From Pelodera strongyloides (lineage: Eukaryota; Nematoda; Chromadorea; Rhabditida; Rhabditidae), in the NCBI GenBank assembly GCA_036852015.1, contig JAANDG010000017.1:124001-188000 (forward strand): a stretch of 64,000 nt of DNA. Reading direction: 5' to 3'. A program made the position numbers and the translations under genes. Below the pieces are notes generated by a model. The model was given only the letters and a program-made list of their open reading frames with translations, did no database searches and was not told the DNA's origin. Numbering within the stretch: the first letter of the stretch is position 1; every line of letters begins with the position of its first letter. Positions 53,820-64,000 of this stretch are shown here, piece after piece.

Positions 53820-55010
53820 TCTCCAGCAGCAGTAGATTTACTTCCTTTCCTTGATGACGTTATTATATTCCGCCCTCTCAAGTAGCCCCCGCAGCCGATT
53901 CTGAACAACTGAATTGCTTCTAGATCGGAATTAATACGTAATTTGAATAGTTTATCTTTCTCTATCGTTCTGTCTTCTCTTGGTCTAATACCACTACTTG
54001 ATGGCTAGTTTCACTGTTTACTTTACGATGCGTATCTCTTTCTTACTATGTTACGAACAATTTGGACAGTCATATTTATTGTTTACCTTGTGGTAAGCGT
54101 TTTCAAAATTCATCGTGTCATCAAGTGTCTATTGCATTACCAGCGTATCCGAAAGCGATTCTTGCATTTACCGATTTACCTATTTTCTGTGGGTAGTTGT
54201 GTGTTTCCTAGCCGAAATGATAATTGCTCAAATCTCAACTAATTAATAACGGTTTATTGGTTAACAATCAGTACAAATAAAGAACGTCAACCAAAGGGAA
54301 CCCTAAAACCCCGCGCTTCACAACGCGAAAGTACTTACTAGGAACCCAATATATAGCAAATATAGATGTATGTTCTGAACTCGAATGCTTATCGTAGGCT
54401 ATGAGCTCATTCATAAATAATAACAAAACCTCAGTGGTATGAAATTCCGCTGGTAAGCCAAACACATGTACGTACATCCCTTCCCCTTTTGGGTTCCTCT
54501 AATCGAAAACCGTTGCAGTAACCTTGCAAAACTTGAATTCTTCAATGCAAACGCAAAAAGCACACAACTTTTAGGCGGCAAAAGAGGAAGAAACGAGTTT
54601 TGTGCTAAACTAATTGTAAGTGTGAAACTATTTTTACATACTAAACATTTATTAAATTATAAACGTTAGATGAAATCTAGGCTTTGCAGTTCTTGCTTTA
54701 AATGGCTTTTTCCGAATGACTTTCGCTATGCAATGTGACTAGCCATTTTACTCTCACTTTATCTCCCGTCATCGTTTTTTCTCTAAATCTCAGAACTTGT
54801 TTGTTTTGCTTCATTGTCTATTCATTGCTTATCGTCTGCGCCTCTCTCGTCTGCCAAACCGGCATTCTATTGCCACTTGCGCGCCGTAGAACAATGGAGC
54901 TGTTGACCTTATGATGGCACCGATGCAGGCTTGGTTTGAACTGCAAGCGAGGTTGCAGACTAACATGCCAGCAACTTGGAGGCTCACATCGAGACTTATT
55001 TTCATGTAAT
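53820..55010. other. Non-coding spacer
   Basis: Short frames at 54048-54242 and 54466-54669 have no recognisable domain. Nothing else is supported. Confidence 0.4.
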
Positions 55011-55015
55011 CGTGG

Positions 55016-55143
55016 TTAAAACGGTTTTGAAACGTAAGCTGGGCAGTGGATTACCATACATTGTATGCAAATTTCTGTGCGCAAGGGCACTGAATAGCAT
55101 AAGATCCCTGGGAATGCAACGTACGTTTCGCAAACCGTTTTAA
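55016..55143. mobile_element. Short TTAA MITE (128 bp)
   Basis: Bounded by TTAA, with ends AACGGTTTTGAAACGT and ACGTTTCGCAAACCGTTTTAA. The TTTTGAAACG element also occurs inside the ends of family A, suggesting a common ancestor. Confidence 0.65.
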
Positions 55144-55144
55144 G

Positions 55145-55770
55145 GCACTTTGTTCAGATAGGTAACTTTTCATCACTGTTTTATATCTGGTGTCTGAACT
55201 AAACCAATGTGTGTTTATGAATTTAGAACAATAGGTGATCATTGAATTTAAAAAGCATATTTCGATGAATTAGGACCGTCGTTGATACTTGTGCAATGAA
55301 GCGTACGTGATTTGCAATATATTATTCAGCCCCAACACCCAACATAAAGGGTTGCATCTTGGTGGCCAGAAATCCAGAAAACGCATGCATACTAAAGTAA
55401 CTTCATCAGATTTACATTTACTAGGGAATTTGTTTCCGAATTTTTCTTTACTCAGTTATAATAGTTATAGTACTTATTAGTGGAACTGACGCGTACCACA
55501 TTTACCTATCTTATTATCTAAAAACCGGAGAAATAAATCATTTTAACTTTACACCCAATACCGGTTTTCATTGTTTATTTTACCTTATTATCATAAAGAA
55601 TCATTTCGCACTTTTCAAAATCGACTATTAATTGTTTTACACTATACTATATGAATGATATACTGTACTTTTCTTCCTTGACGACCAAATTCTTTCACCC
55701 ATCTACTTTTATATAATAGTTTACTGGAGACATGCTGATATGCAATTAACACGTCTCAAAAGGTGACTAC
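55145..55770. other. Non-coding spacer
   Basis: AT-rich DNA with no supported feature. Confidence 0.4.
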
Positions 55771-55949
55771 TTTGAAAGCCAAATACCAGCCATTTTTTTG
55801 AAACGCATTGTAGACAGCTGATTTCGAACGTATTTATGCTAATTTACTCGAATTTAGCTCGATTTTAGTCTAATTTCTGTTCATTTGCATAGCATAAGAA
55901 TACTGGTGTTCTCAATGCGTTTCAAAATCCGGCCAGCATTTCGCTTTAA
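55771..55949. mobile_element. TTAA MITE family A copy (diverged)
   Basis: About 179 bp. The right end is bounded by TTAA. The left end reads TTTGAAAGCCAAATACCAGCC. The interior is in the same orientation as the copy at 48396. Confidence 0.8.
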
Positions 55950-56270
55950 ATCGGACCTGTCCAAGCCATGTCTACTGTGGATCATGATCATTTTCGAGCT
56001 CTGGCAATTATTATAATAGTCTGGCTAATCAAAAAAGTATGAACATTTCCGTACATTCAACTAAGAGTAAACTTTAGAATTGTAAGACAAGTTGTATTAC
56101 TAACTATCATTATGAAGCAAAATTATTTGTTTAAATTTATTTTAACTCTCCGCTCGATCTACTTGACATTGTTCAGAATATTTATTTCCTGTGAATTTAA
56201 TTATTCATGTTAACTACCTGAATTTCGTTTTCAAGCTTTTTCAAGAATGTTAAACTTATTCAATTTATTT

Positions 56271-56330
56271 CAGACCATCTGCCTACTATAAAGGAATCAA
56301 TTTATATATGTTGCTATACATGAATTTGAC
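56271..56330 (+). promoter_or_regulatory. Splice acceptor, short 5' UTR and overlapping uORF
   Basis: TTTATTTCAG ends at 56273, 57 nt before the main ATG, and is a likely trans-splice or 5' UTR acceptor. Inside the leader an ATG at 56308 opens an eight-codon uORF. Its TGA (56332-56334) overlaps the main start codon in an ATGA arrangement. Confidence 0.5.
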
Positions 56331-59300
56331 ATGAACTTTGCTTGGACAATATGCAGTCTTCTTTTAATTGGCAAAGCACAAGGTTTGGATGTTGTATAAT
56401 TTTAAATATTATTTTTTACTAGTAGAATGTGATTTACATATACAGATCAATTTAAGAAGATTTGCACTAACTATTTATATACTGAATTTTCTGAAAGGTC
56501 ACTCTACTATGTGTATGCTAAAAGTTATGCACAATAAACATAGATAGCTATGTTTAGCGTGAAAGTAATTGCCAAAACGTTTAATGATGTAATTATTTTA
56601 TTAATAGTTTATTAAATAATAATTTTAATAATTCAGGTTTCACAAGTCCGCATCCGCAATTGTTTCCAACGTCATCGTCACCGCGACCCGGCATTGACTT
56701 TCATGGACCGCTCTGGTTACCGAGATCGTATAAGATCGTCTGTTGTAGAGGCGGAACTCCACATCCGGAAAATCCAAAGGTACCGTAGTCTTGGTTCTCC
56801 GGTGCCGTAGTCTTGATTTTTAGCCGTAAATATCGTGAACTACGGTAATCTCTTTGCGGAAATTGGCCTCTTACAGTTTGATGTTATATTTAGATAGCCT
56901 TAAAGGATCAGGCCTATTTCAAATGACCCCTATTTTTGATGATTCCGTCTGATTCTCCATGTCAAATATAGTAGGATGCAATATTTTTGTAATTTTCAAA
57001 ATTCACACACTATTCAGCAACTTACCATGGCCAGTCGTATCCAACTATCTATCGCAGTTGGTACGCCCACTCGCGCTGATTGGCCAATATCGCAACTGGC
57101 ACGCCCAATAGAGCATACTGCCCAATTAGCGCGAAGGGGCGTGCCAACTGCGATAGATGGTTGGGTATGACTGGCTTGGTATGACTGGCTATAGTAAATT
57201 GCTGAATAGTGTGTGAAGATTGCGGTATGAAATTAGAAAAATATCGTATCCTACTAAATTTGACATTGAGAATCAGATGGAATCATCAAAAATAAGGGTC
57301 ACTTGAAATGGGCCTGACCCTTTAAGCTACATATTACCATTTTTATGCTCAATGATGAACAAAATTTAATTTGTTTCACATGATCACTAAAAAAAGCTTA
57401 CGGACTACCGTAATAGAATATACAATTGTTCTAATGCTAGAGTACAGTAGTTAGGAGATAGTACTAATTATAATATAAATATAGGGTCTCCATTTTTAGG
57501 TAATCCGAAACTGGACCCAAACCGTATCGGACTTTGCACTCGACGAGCGCTCGGGTGTCGCCGAAGATGAGGTTCGTTTTCCTTTTTGAAATAAAAAAAA
57601 TAATTATATTAACTTTTCGAAGTGTGTACTGTACATCATAGTAAAAATATATAAATCGATGTTTCCGAAGAGAGAGAGAGAGAGAGAGAGCCGTTTATGC
57701 ACTATCACAGATGATAATGTGTTTCAGGTGACAAATTCAAAGTCTTCAAGGCCAAGGTATAAATAAAAGTTGTTATTATAATCTTTATTTTATTTGTATT
57801 TTAAGGGATGTCACCATTTCGAGGGTTCTTTCCTATTGGCTGCCACGGCCATGTACTCCATGAATACTTTTGCTGGATTCGGCGTACAGTGCTCATGCCC
57901 AAAATGTAAGATTTCTTGTAATATACAATCTTGATAGTGTGCACGTGTCCAATTTGAGTGAATATAGTTTGTTACTTCTTTTCTATATGTTTCATACCGG
58001 CACTTATTTACTGTTTCCCCTTCACTTGTAAAATTTTATATCAACCTACTTTAAAGCGATATAACAGCCTGTTTTTGAAATTTATGTTGGACGCTGTCTT
58101 CCCATGTGGTGCTGTAAATGACAGCGCGACACTGGGTAGTCTAATTATACTAATTTGAAAGTTGAATACAACATATGCGAATGCAGTTGTTCAAAATATG
58201 TTTCAAATATCGGTCGTTATCTTGCTTTAATAATTATGAATGTTGCTTTTCTTCCAGTTCCCAACTCCTCTATTCTGTTGGACCGTCATTGTAGACGTCT
58301 TCCCCCATGTCAGAATGGTGGTTATCGATCGGCTACTCTTAGCGGCAGGTGCTCATGCCCGGAGCCATACTTTGGCGACAACTGTGAAAAGTTATGCGAC
58401 CAGGGACAGAAACTTAAAGGTTCGTATGTTCTTTGAAAGAAAGTGTAAGAGAACTAGGAGGTCTGAAGAAATCGAGCAATTTGGCATTTCACTGTTACTT
58501 CGGGGTGCCGTTCGCTCTCCATTGACACATCTCTTATTTTTTTGTACCGCTACTAAACTTCTTTTGCTGTAAGTTTCGCCGTTTAGGTGTTGATGGCCGT
58601 GACTACTGTAGTTGTGTGCCATTTTATCAAGGAGAAGAGTGCCGTGATATGATGTGCTTGAATGGTGGGGTTGAAGTGAGCAGAAGGTCAGTTATTCCAA
58701 TATCGATTTTAAAGCGAAATACTGGCTGGTGTTTGAAACGCATTGTTGACACCGGCATTTTTATGCAGCACATGCAAATGAACATAAATTAAAATAAAAA
58801 ATCGAGCAAAATTCGAGCAAAATAGCATAATTACGTAAGAATTCAGGTGCCCACGATGCGTTTCAAAAACCGGCCGGTATTTCGCTTTTAAGGTTTTAAC
58901 AGTATTTTTCGCATCAATAATGTGTTCGTTCTTTATACGGAGAAGTGAACACATTGCAGTGTGCAACGTTTTCTGTTTGAACAATTAGTTCACCGTAGGA
59001 TCGCCTCTTGGCGTAGTGACTAAAGTAGTTGTTTTTGGTCATCGTGACGGGGGTACGATTCCCAACTCCATAAAAAACGAATATCCCCTATATTTAGATG
59101 TTCGTGTCCCACAAATTTCCTCGGTTATCACTGTGAAATTGACGGTAACAGAACGGCGATTACTGGCGGACGTTTTCAGAGGTTCGGTGACGGATCGGTG
59201 AGCTCATTGCTTTAGTTTTTTTTTGTTTTACAATATATTAATTCGTTTTATTTTGAATTGTAGTTTGCAGTTGTGGTCCATGCATTCTTACCATATTAGT

Positions 59301-61583
59301 CGACTCTCAATATTCTTACGGTATCATTTAGATATCAATTCATTATTGTTTTTGATTAAAGTAAGAAGTTAAGTTTTATTTAGTAATACTGAGCAACTGT
59401 TTTCGATTAAATGAAAAATTAACAGTACATATCAATTTATATTTCTTTTCAATTAAATGAAGAATTTAGACTGGCGACTTCTTCACACGTGACATCTCGG
59501 GCACCGTCTTCAGCATGATAATGATCATCGTTTTGGTAATCAGCATGTATCTCCTCATGAAGCACCGTATGCAGGTAAACCATGGTTGACTCATGTCCTT
59601 GCCCGAAGACGTCATTAAATTTGTCATCTGGAACGCGTCGCCTACAGATCAGGTCCTCTGCGGAACTTGTCATAAGCAAACTTGAACACTGTATTCTACT
59701 ACCCTTGGACGTGCACACTTTTGAAGCGTAAAAGATTTCCAATTGATTGTAAAAGTCAGTCTAGCTTCCAAGCCCTTGCCTTGCCACCAAGTTCAGGAGC
59801 ATGAGCATAGATGCCTGAACTGAACTCTAGAGCTCTAACTCTAGACGCTCTACATATCTATGTTGAATTCTAACTAACCTAAGCATACGCCTAAGCCAAA
59901 TGAAAAAAAAAAAGTAAAATTGCAAATAAAAATCGCCCTTTTCAGGTTCAACACCACCTGACTCGTGTTAGACGCGAGCAATTTGTCCACCCAATTTACG
60001 CGACGTCTCCCAGAAGGGCGGACGGCCTATCTCCAGATGAGATACGAAGTCATTTCTTCACGATGGGCATTGAAGGGCCACCGCCTTATCTGACCACTAC
60101 AAGAGGTAATTAGCTAATTAAGGTCTAGACATTCCTCTATCTGTATTATGTAATTACCTTAGTCTTTACTTATCGTCGCAATATATTGTATCAAGTAAAG
60201 AGTCATCTATAAAAAGTTTTCTGCATTTTGTTCAGTAAGATTTTTATATATAAAAAGAGTGCTTACACTTTTTTCAGGGAATTGAATGGGCCCCATTCTA
60301 GACGCTAGAATAACAAATGCAGAAACTCATATAGAATAAAATATAGTAAACACATAATGACAGTACCTGTAACATGTCGGTTATACTTTTTATAAAGTAA
60401 AAGGAAGAAAACAAGTCTTTCTTTAGGAAGACCTCGGCGCGAACCGTTACCTCCTCTTCCCAGTTATGAGGACGCTACAAAGTTACCACCGTTGAGGTAA
60501 CTTCTTCTTAAAAAGCCCAGTTCTATCTTTATTTGCTTGGAACTTCAGACAAATTTTCCATACAAATTCTTTCTCATGATTTGCCGAACATTATATTTAT
60601 TGAAAGTTTATTTATGCTTTTGCTCGTGATTTGTCTCACAGCGTTGCTGGGCAATGAACGCACGACCTCTATGGAACAAGTCATACGCTGTGAATTTTGA
60701 AACTCTGTATTGCGTATTGAACCACCCATGAAGGACAACCCTCTTGTGGATTTATTTATGATTTTAATTAATGTCCACTTCAGGAGGCCCGTGGATAACA
60801 ATCGTGAGGACCAAATAGACAACGGCGAAGTTACTATGGAAGAAACCGTAATAAGACAAGAAGAACCTACTGAAAGGAGGAATTTTGATGCTCACATTCA
60901 ACGGGTACCCATTCACAATACTCACGATGACAATCCTGATTCATTGGTGAGGATCAATAAATGTAATTAGGGGAGAATTAGGTTTTGTCAGGATTTAGGA
61001 TTTAGGCTTATTCAAGTAATTGGCACTTACAATTAGGTGTTGTTGGTTCCGTTCGAAGCCCTTAAAGGAGGAGGCTCACGAGAATGAAGTGCTCAAATAG
61101 TTTCCTTTTATCGACAGACGATGGTATTAAACTCCGAAAGAAATGCTTTACAAAGCAAAAGCTTTTAGTTGGAAGGATTAAATCAATATAAAACTATAAG
61201 AACCATCGTTTTTGCCAGATTTTACGCATTGATGTTTTCAAAGGTATACGTATAAGTACATTCTACAATTGCTACAATTTAATAACAAAAACAATGGACT
61301 TTGAGCAGCCTTCTAGTTTTCTAACGAGGCTAATTTATAACTATTTATGGCTTTATATTGGTTCAGTCAAAAGAGATTATTGCAGGCTAGCTCCCCATCT
61401 ACTGCTGATGTTCATGGAGCCCAAAGGTTTGATAGCCTTGCTTCACCATATGAAGCCCAGTCAGTAAGACAAGCGCCTCAAGAAACTCGTGGGACGCAAC
61501 CGCACCCCTTAGAACCTCCACAACTGAATCCACCAACAGATACCAGCCTAGCCCGAGCACAACAAATTCGAAGGAGTATATAA
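56331..61583 (+). CDS. EGF-repeat single-pass membrane protein with PPxY tail, 12 exons, 474 aa
   Basis: Exons: 56331-56382, 56637-56779, 57500-57571, 57806-57905, 58258-58419, 58587-58686, 59098-59197, 59470-59574, 59946-60105, 60427-60496, 60784-60946, 61386-61583. All junctions are GT/AG and every phase matches, ending in TAA. Residues 1-17 form a signal peptide (MNFAWTICSLLLIGKAQ). About 120-225 contain three Cys-rich EGF-like units (CSCPEPYFGDNCE, CSCVPFYQGEEC, CLNGG...CSCPTNFLGYHCE). A transmembrane helix lies at about 256-272 (MIMIIVLVISMYLLM). The 200-residue cytoplasmic tail carries PPPY and PLPSYED, WW-domain or endocytic ligands. It is probably a cell-surface adhesion or signalling receptor. 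The exact orthologue is not recognised. Confidence 0.75.
56900..57325. mobile_element. TTAA foldback MITE family F, in intron 2
   Basis: 426 bp bounded by TTAA. The left end AAGGATCAGGCCTATTTCAA returns inverted as TTGAAATGGGCCTGACCCTT. The inner arms include ATTCAGCAACTTACCATGGC-like sequence and an inverted GGCACGCCC/GGGCGTGCC pair. Lies in an intron of the EGF-repeat gene. Confidence 0.8.
57667..57691. repeat. (GA)n microsatellite in intron 3
   Basis: About 24 bp of AGAGAG in the EGF-repeat gene, between exons 3 and 4 (57500-57571 and 57806-57905). Confidence 0.9.
57728..57756 (+). other. Candidate 29-nt poison exon
   Basis: TTTCAG before and GTATAA after bound 29 nt (GTGACAAATTCAAAGTC...) between exons at 57500 and 57806. 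Skipping it keeps the frame. Including it shifts the next exon into a frame that meets a TGA about 55 nt into that exon. Confidence 0.35.
58051..58230. mobile_element. TTAA MITE family A copy (old), intronic
   Basis: 180 bp bounded by TTAA (TTAAAGCGATATAACAGCC to CGGTCGTTATCTTGCTTTAA). Lies in the intron before the 58258 exon. It ends 27 bp upstream of that exon, close to the branch-site region. Confidence 0.75.
58709..58891. mobile_element. TTAA MITE family A copy, intronic
   Basis: 183 bp bounded by TTAA, with a well preserved right end (CCGGCCGGTATTTCGCTTTTAA). It lies 22 bp after the donor at 58686. Confidence 0.88.
58999..59072 (+). mobile_element. tRNA-derived SINE fragment, intronic
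   Basis: TTGGCGTAGTGACTAAAG (A-box-like) is followed 35-40 nt later by GGGGGTACGATTCCCAA (T-arm/B-box-like, GGG-TACGATT-CCC). It shares the TGGCxTAGTGACTA core with the copy at 14285-14347. It lies directly upstream of the 59098 exon. Confidence 0.5.
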
Positions 61584-61589
61584 CTAACT

Positions 61590-62450
61590 CGGAAACCCCG
61601 ATAATCGCTTTAGAAAAAGCATTCATGTTCGTCGAGTAAGCTTGTCTTTCTTGCACAGTGCTTCAAAGTTACGTGACCATATTTAGGGTAACGTGAACAG
61701 GAGAAGTGGGTTACCTTTAGTATAGTAAATTGAACTAACAATTAGTGTACTTAGTATATTGTATTTAGTATTTATCTCATACAAATCAGCGGCCTAGTTT
61801 ATGTCAATCACTCTACGTTCTTTTTTTGTTTAATACACCATAGCTGAACTATGTCGTTAGTTGGGGAATGGCTTCGCCGTAGTGAGTTATTCTTCAAAAG
61901 TAAGAAGCGCTGCGCCGTGGGGAATCCTCTCCCTATACAACGTTAAGAATCGTGAATTTCCCCTTTTCCTAACTAGTAAGTCATAACTTCAGGGTGCATT
62001 TTTTACCGTTTTCTTGTCTTTCACTTCTGTGTTTTCATTCGCTTCTCATCATCTACATTCCACCCTAGTTATTTCACATTTACGTAGTTGTTTGGTATTT
62101 GACATATCTATTAAACTCTCACTCTAGTTGAAATCCTCAAACATAATAGTTTTTGCAAGAAACACAACAACAACAACACGACAGACTCATCGAGCTGGAG
62201 AAAATAGCTTTCGCTAAATAGACTGCATGAAACATGGTACTCTCTCGAATAATATGAAATTCATCAATCGTTCTCATTTTCATCGAAATTTGTTTATTAT
62301 CGTCAGGCACCGCTAGGCTTATTTAAAGTTGCACCTCCGCTAGACAGTTCTTATTTTTCTTTGTGATAGTTACCAAACTCTTATTTATTTATTTCGTCCC
62401 CAAAACTATTTTTGAATAACAATCCGCTACAGGCAGGGGTTTCTCGACAA
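61590..62450. other. 3' flank of the EGF-repeat gene
   Basis: No canonical AATAAA was found close to the stop codon; ATTAAA occurs at about 62110. No other feature is supported. Confidence 0.4.
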
Positions 62451-62454
62451 GTGG

Positions 62455-62740
62455 TAGATATTTCCCACAATCAGTGGGAAACTTTGCATATACACTGGGA
62501 AATCGTGTGTTATTCCCAATGGTAATCATCCCGTTGGTGATCATTAGCCCGTATTCTCGGGTCGACGGGAATGTTCCGTTTGGGAAATCCTTTGTATGCA
62601 AATTTCTCGACTATCTAGAGTAGCTGGAGGAAAAATTTGCATACGAATGAGCTCCCAAACGGAACATTCCCGTCGACCCGAGAATACGGGCTATTGTGAT
62701 AATTACATTCCCACTGCAAGAATTCCCAGCCACTGAATAA
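62455..62740. repeat. Large imperfect palindrome
   Basis: The arms TAGCCCGTATTCTCGGGTCG (from about 62545) and CGACCCGAGAATACGGGCTA (to about 62692) are a 41-bp perfect inverted pair. Weaker pairing extends outwards to the CAGTGGGAA/TTCCCACTG motifs. The centre holds ATGCAAATTT and its inverse. Probably another MITE, but no target duplication was identified. Confidence 0.65.
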
Positions 62741-62749
62741 TTAGTCACC

Positions 62750-63480
62750 ATAGATTAGTGACGAAAATTTGCATAATTTTACTAATTTGAATTATTGATT
62801 GAATGTTCTCTCCATTTCGAAATGTACATATTAAACGAACATTGTTTGCTCAACATCTCTCTAATAAATGTTTATAACTTCGTGTGTCGATTAGACAATG
62901 TTTAAACACATGTTTATTAAAAGAGCCGAGCATAGCATAGGACACATTAAAATAGTACGATGTGTTGTAACTGTGCATAAAGACAATTTATGATAAACTA
63001 CATGATCGATAATTAAAAATTATTCAATATTTCTAGTCTTCTTATTATCAAAAATCGAAGATTTCACGGAATCACACGAGCGATCTTCAGCCAGAACGTA
63101 TTGGTACTGAAATTTACATAAATTGAATTTAAAACAGTATCATTGTAATATTCGCATAGGTCATTTTCTATGGGCCGACCAACTATCGATATCAAATTTT
63201 CCACGTGCTCAACATGGGCTGAACAAATTCGTGATGTATAATTAATTATCAGCTGCCAATTTTAGTAATTATCGTATGCCAATCTGGGTAATTAGCATGC
63301 AAACCTTGCATTGTTCCTCCTTGACCACAATGTTGATGACTGCCGTAGAAGACATACCAGACGAATGCGACAGCATATCCCGAAGATCCCCAACAGAGAC
63401 TGGTACCACGACACGGCGCTGAACTTATAGTATAATTAGATGTAATTAATTATTAATTAATTGTCGCTTAAAAAAGCCAA
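62750..63480. other. AT-rich non-coding DNA
   Basis: No supported feature. Confidence 0.4.
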
Positions 63481-63754
63481 TATTGAAGCTAATTAGCGTC
63501 ACTTATGACAACAAATTAGTCCGGATAATTACAATACCTGCACAATCGAGCTGTCAAGAACCGGATTGGTCTGATGTACAAGGTGGTTATCCAGATCGTA
63601 GACCATTGCGGCTACATTTCTGGAAATTAAAACAAGTGACAGAAATCTCCACTATTGTTCAGTGGCCATATGCACATGCGAGATTTCCCGGTTGGAAGAA
63701 TTCGCTTTACGTTTTGCTGATTCGTATTCCTCTCTTTCTCTCACCTCCCACAGG

Positions 63755-64000
63755 GAGTCTGGGTCTGGGAGCATGCTCCCATTGATCGTGCATAGCCACC
63801 TGAGGTCTAGAGAAGGCCAATCAGTTTTTGTTCTACGAGACCACATCGCTTCGTATCTGCGCAACGGTTGGGCAATGACAGATGGCTATTCGTATACAAA
63901 CAGTAGCCTAGTCTGTATTTGGCATTCTTATGAAATAGTCCGAGTTAAAGTCTCATCAAGATCAAATAATGAAGACCTTGCCAAACCTTCTCAAGCGATC
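63755..64000 (+). CDS. Possible partial exon running off the window
   Basis: After a CTCCCACAG acceptor (ending near 63752) one frame stays open for about 82 codons to the window end. It includes QSVFVLRDHIASYLRNGWAM and an NSS site. The composition is protein-like, but no domain is recognised and no upstream exon could be joined. Minus-strand frames overlap it, so confidence is low. Confidence 0.25.

Noticed and set aside
53524..53908. Four overlapping open frames of 65-116 codons
   Set aside because: All are translations of a CT microsatellite; low complexity only.
5735..58891. Repeated palindromes as a CRISPR array
   Set aside because: Units are far apart, irregularly spaced and TTAA-flanked, in a eukaryotic context; they are MITEs.
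58999..59072. Functional tRNA gene
   Set aside because: Acceptor and anticodon stems do not pair convincingly; only A- and B-box-like parts remain.
63652..63864. Minus-strand exon ending at a GTGAGA donor
   Set aside because: Plausible donor but no acceptor or homology; competes with the plus-strand open frame and neither can be proven.

Overview
This window looks like nuclear DNA from an invertebrate animal, most probably a nematode. It is AT-rich and has few genes. The two gene models that can be reconstructed are interrupted by introns with T-rich TTTCAG-type 3' splice sites. Splice acceptors lie immediately before several start codons. The LTR retrotransposon is a BEL/Pao element carrying a phlebovirus-like glycoprotein, as in nematode elements such as Tas, Cer7 and Cer13. 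The species cannot be named from sequence alone.

Layout. 1-12 kb is mostly non-coding: candidate exons near 0.6-0.8, 2.0 and 2.5-3.1 kb, palindromic MITEs, a (TC)n tract and one tRNA-like relic. 12.1-14.9 kb (minus) holds a five-exon gene for a predicted secreted Pro/Gly-rich protein of about 233 residues, with two abutting TTAA MITEs in its last intron. 16.7-17.6 kb (minus) is a decayed Naiad-type Penelope-like element. 18.4-18.6 kb (minus) is a small predicted secreted protein of 82 residues. 19-27 kb is a retroelement graveyard on the plus strand: two unrelated gag genes, an envelope-like gene, a Ty3/gypsy RT-RNase H fragment and a broken superfamily 1 helicase.

28.3-40.1 kb is a nest. 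A minus-strand CR1/Jockey-like LINE was hit by a complete BEL/Pao element (29743-38939) and independently by an 885-bp TTAA foldback element. The BEL/Pao element has identical 217-bp LTRs, a TCAAT target duplication and one uninterrupted gag-pol-env frame of about 2,912 codons. It is so compact that the start codon straddles the LTR/primer-binding-site junction.

42.3-45.5 kb is a second, longer Naiad-like element with an N-terminal GIY-YIG nuclease, a CxC motif and a reverse transcriptase broken by stops and frameshifts. Downstream lies a hammerhead-ribozyme-like core, notable because this PLE clade is reported to lack canonical hammerheads. 46-56 kb is MITE-rich and gene-poor. 56.3-61.6 kb (plus) is a twelve-exon gene whose exon phases all match. 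It encodes a signal peptide, EGF-like repeats, one membrane span and a WW-ligand (PPxY) cytoplasmic tail. It also has an overlapping uORF, a candidate 29-nt poison exon, and MITEs and a SINE in its introns. The last 2.4 kb hold a palindrome and one open frame running off the window.

The main theme is mobile DNA. A TTAA-targeting MITE group with shared ends (TTAAAGCGAAAT) supplies at least a dozen copies and sits in introns of both host genes.
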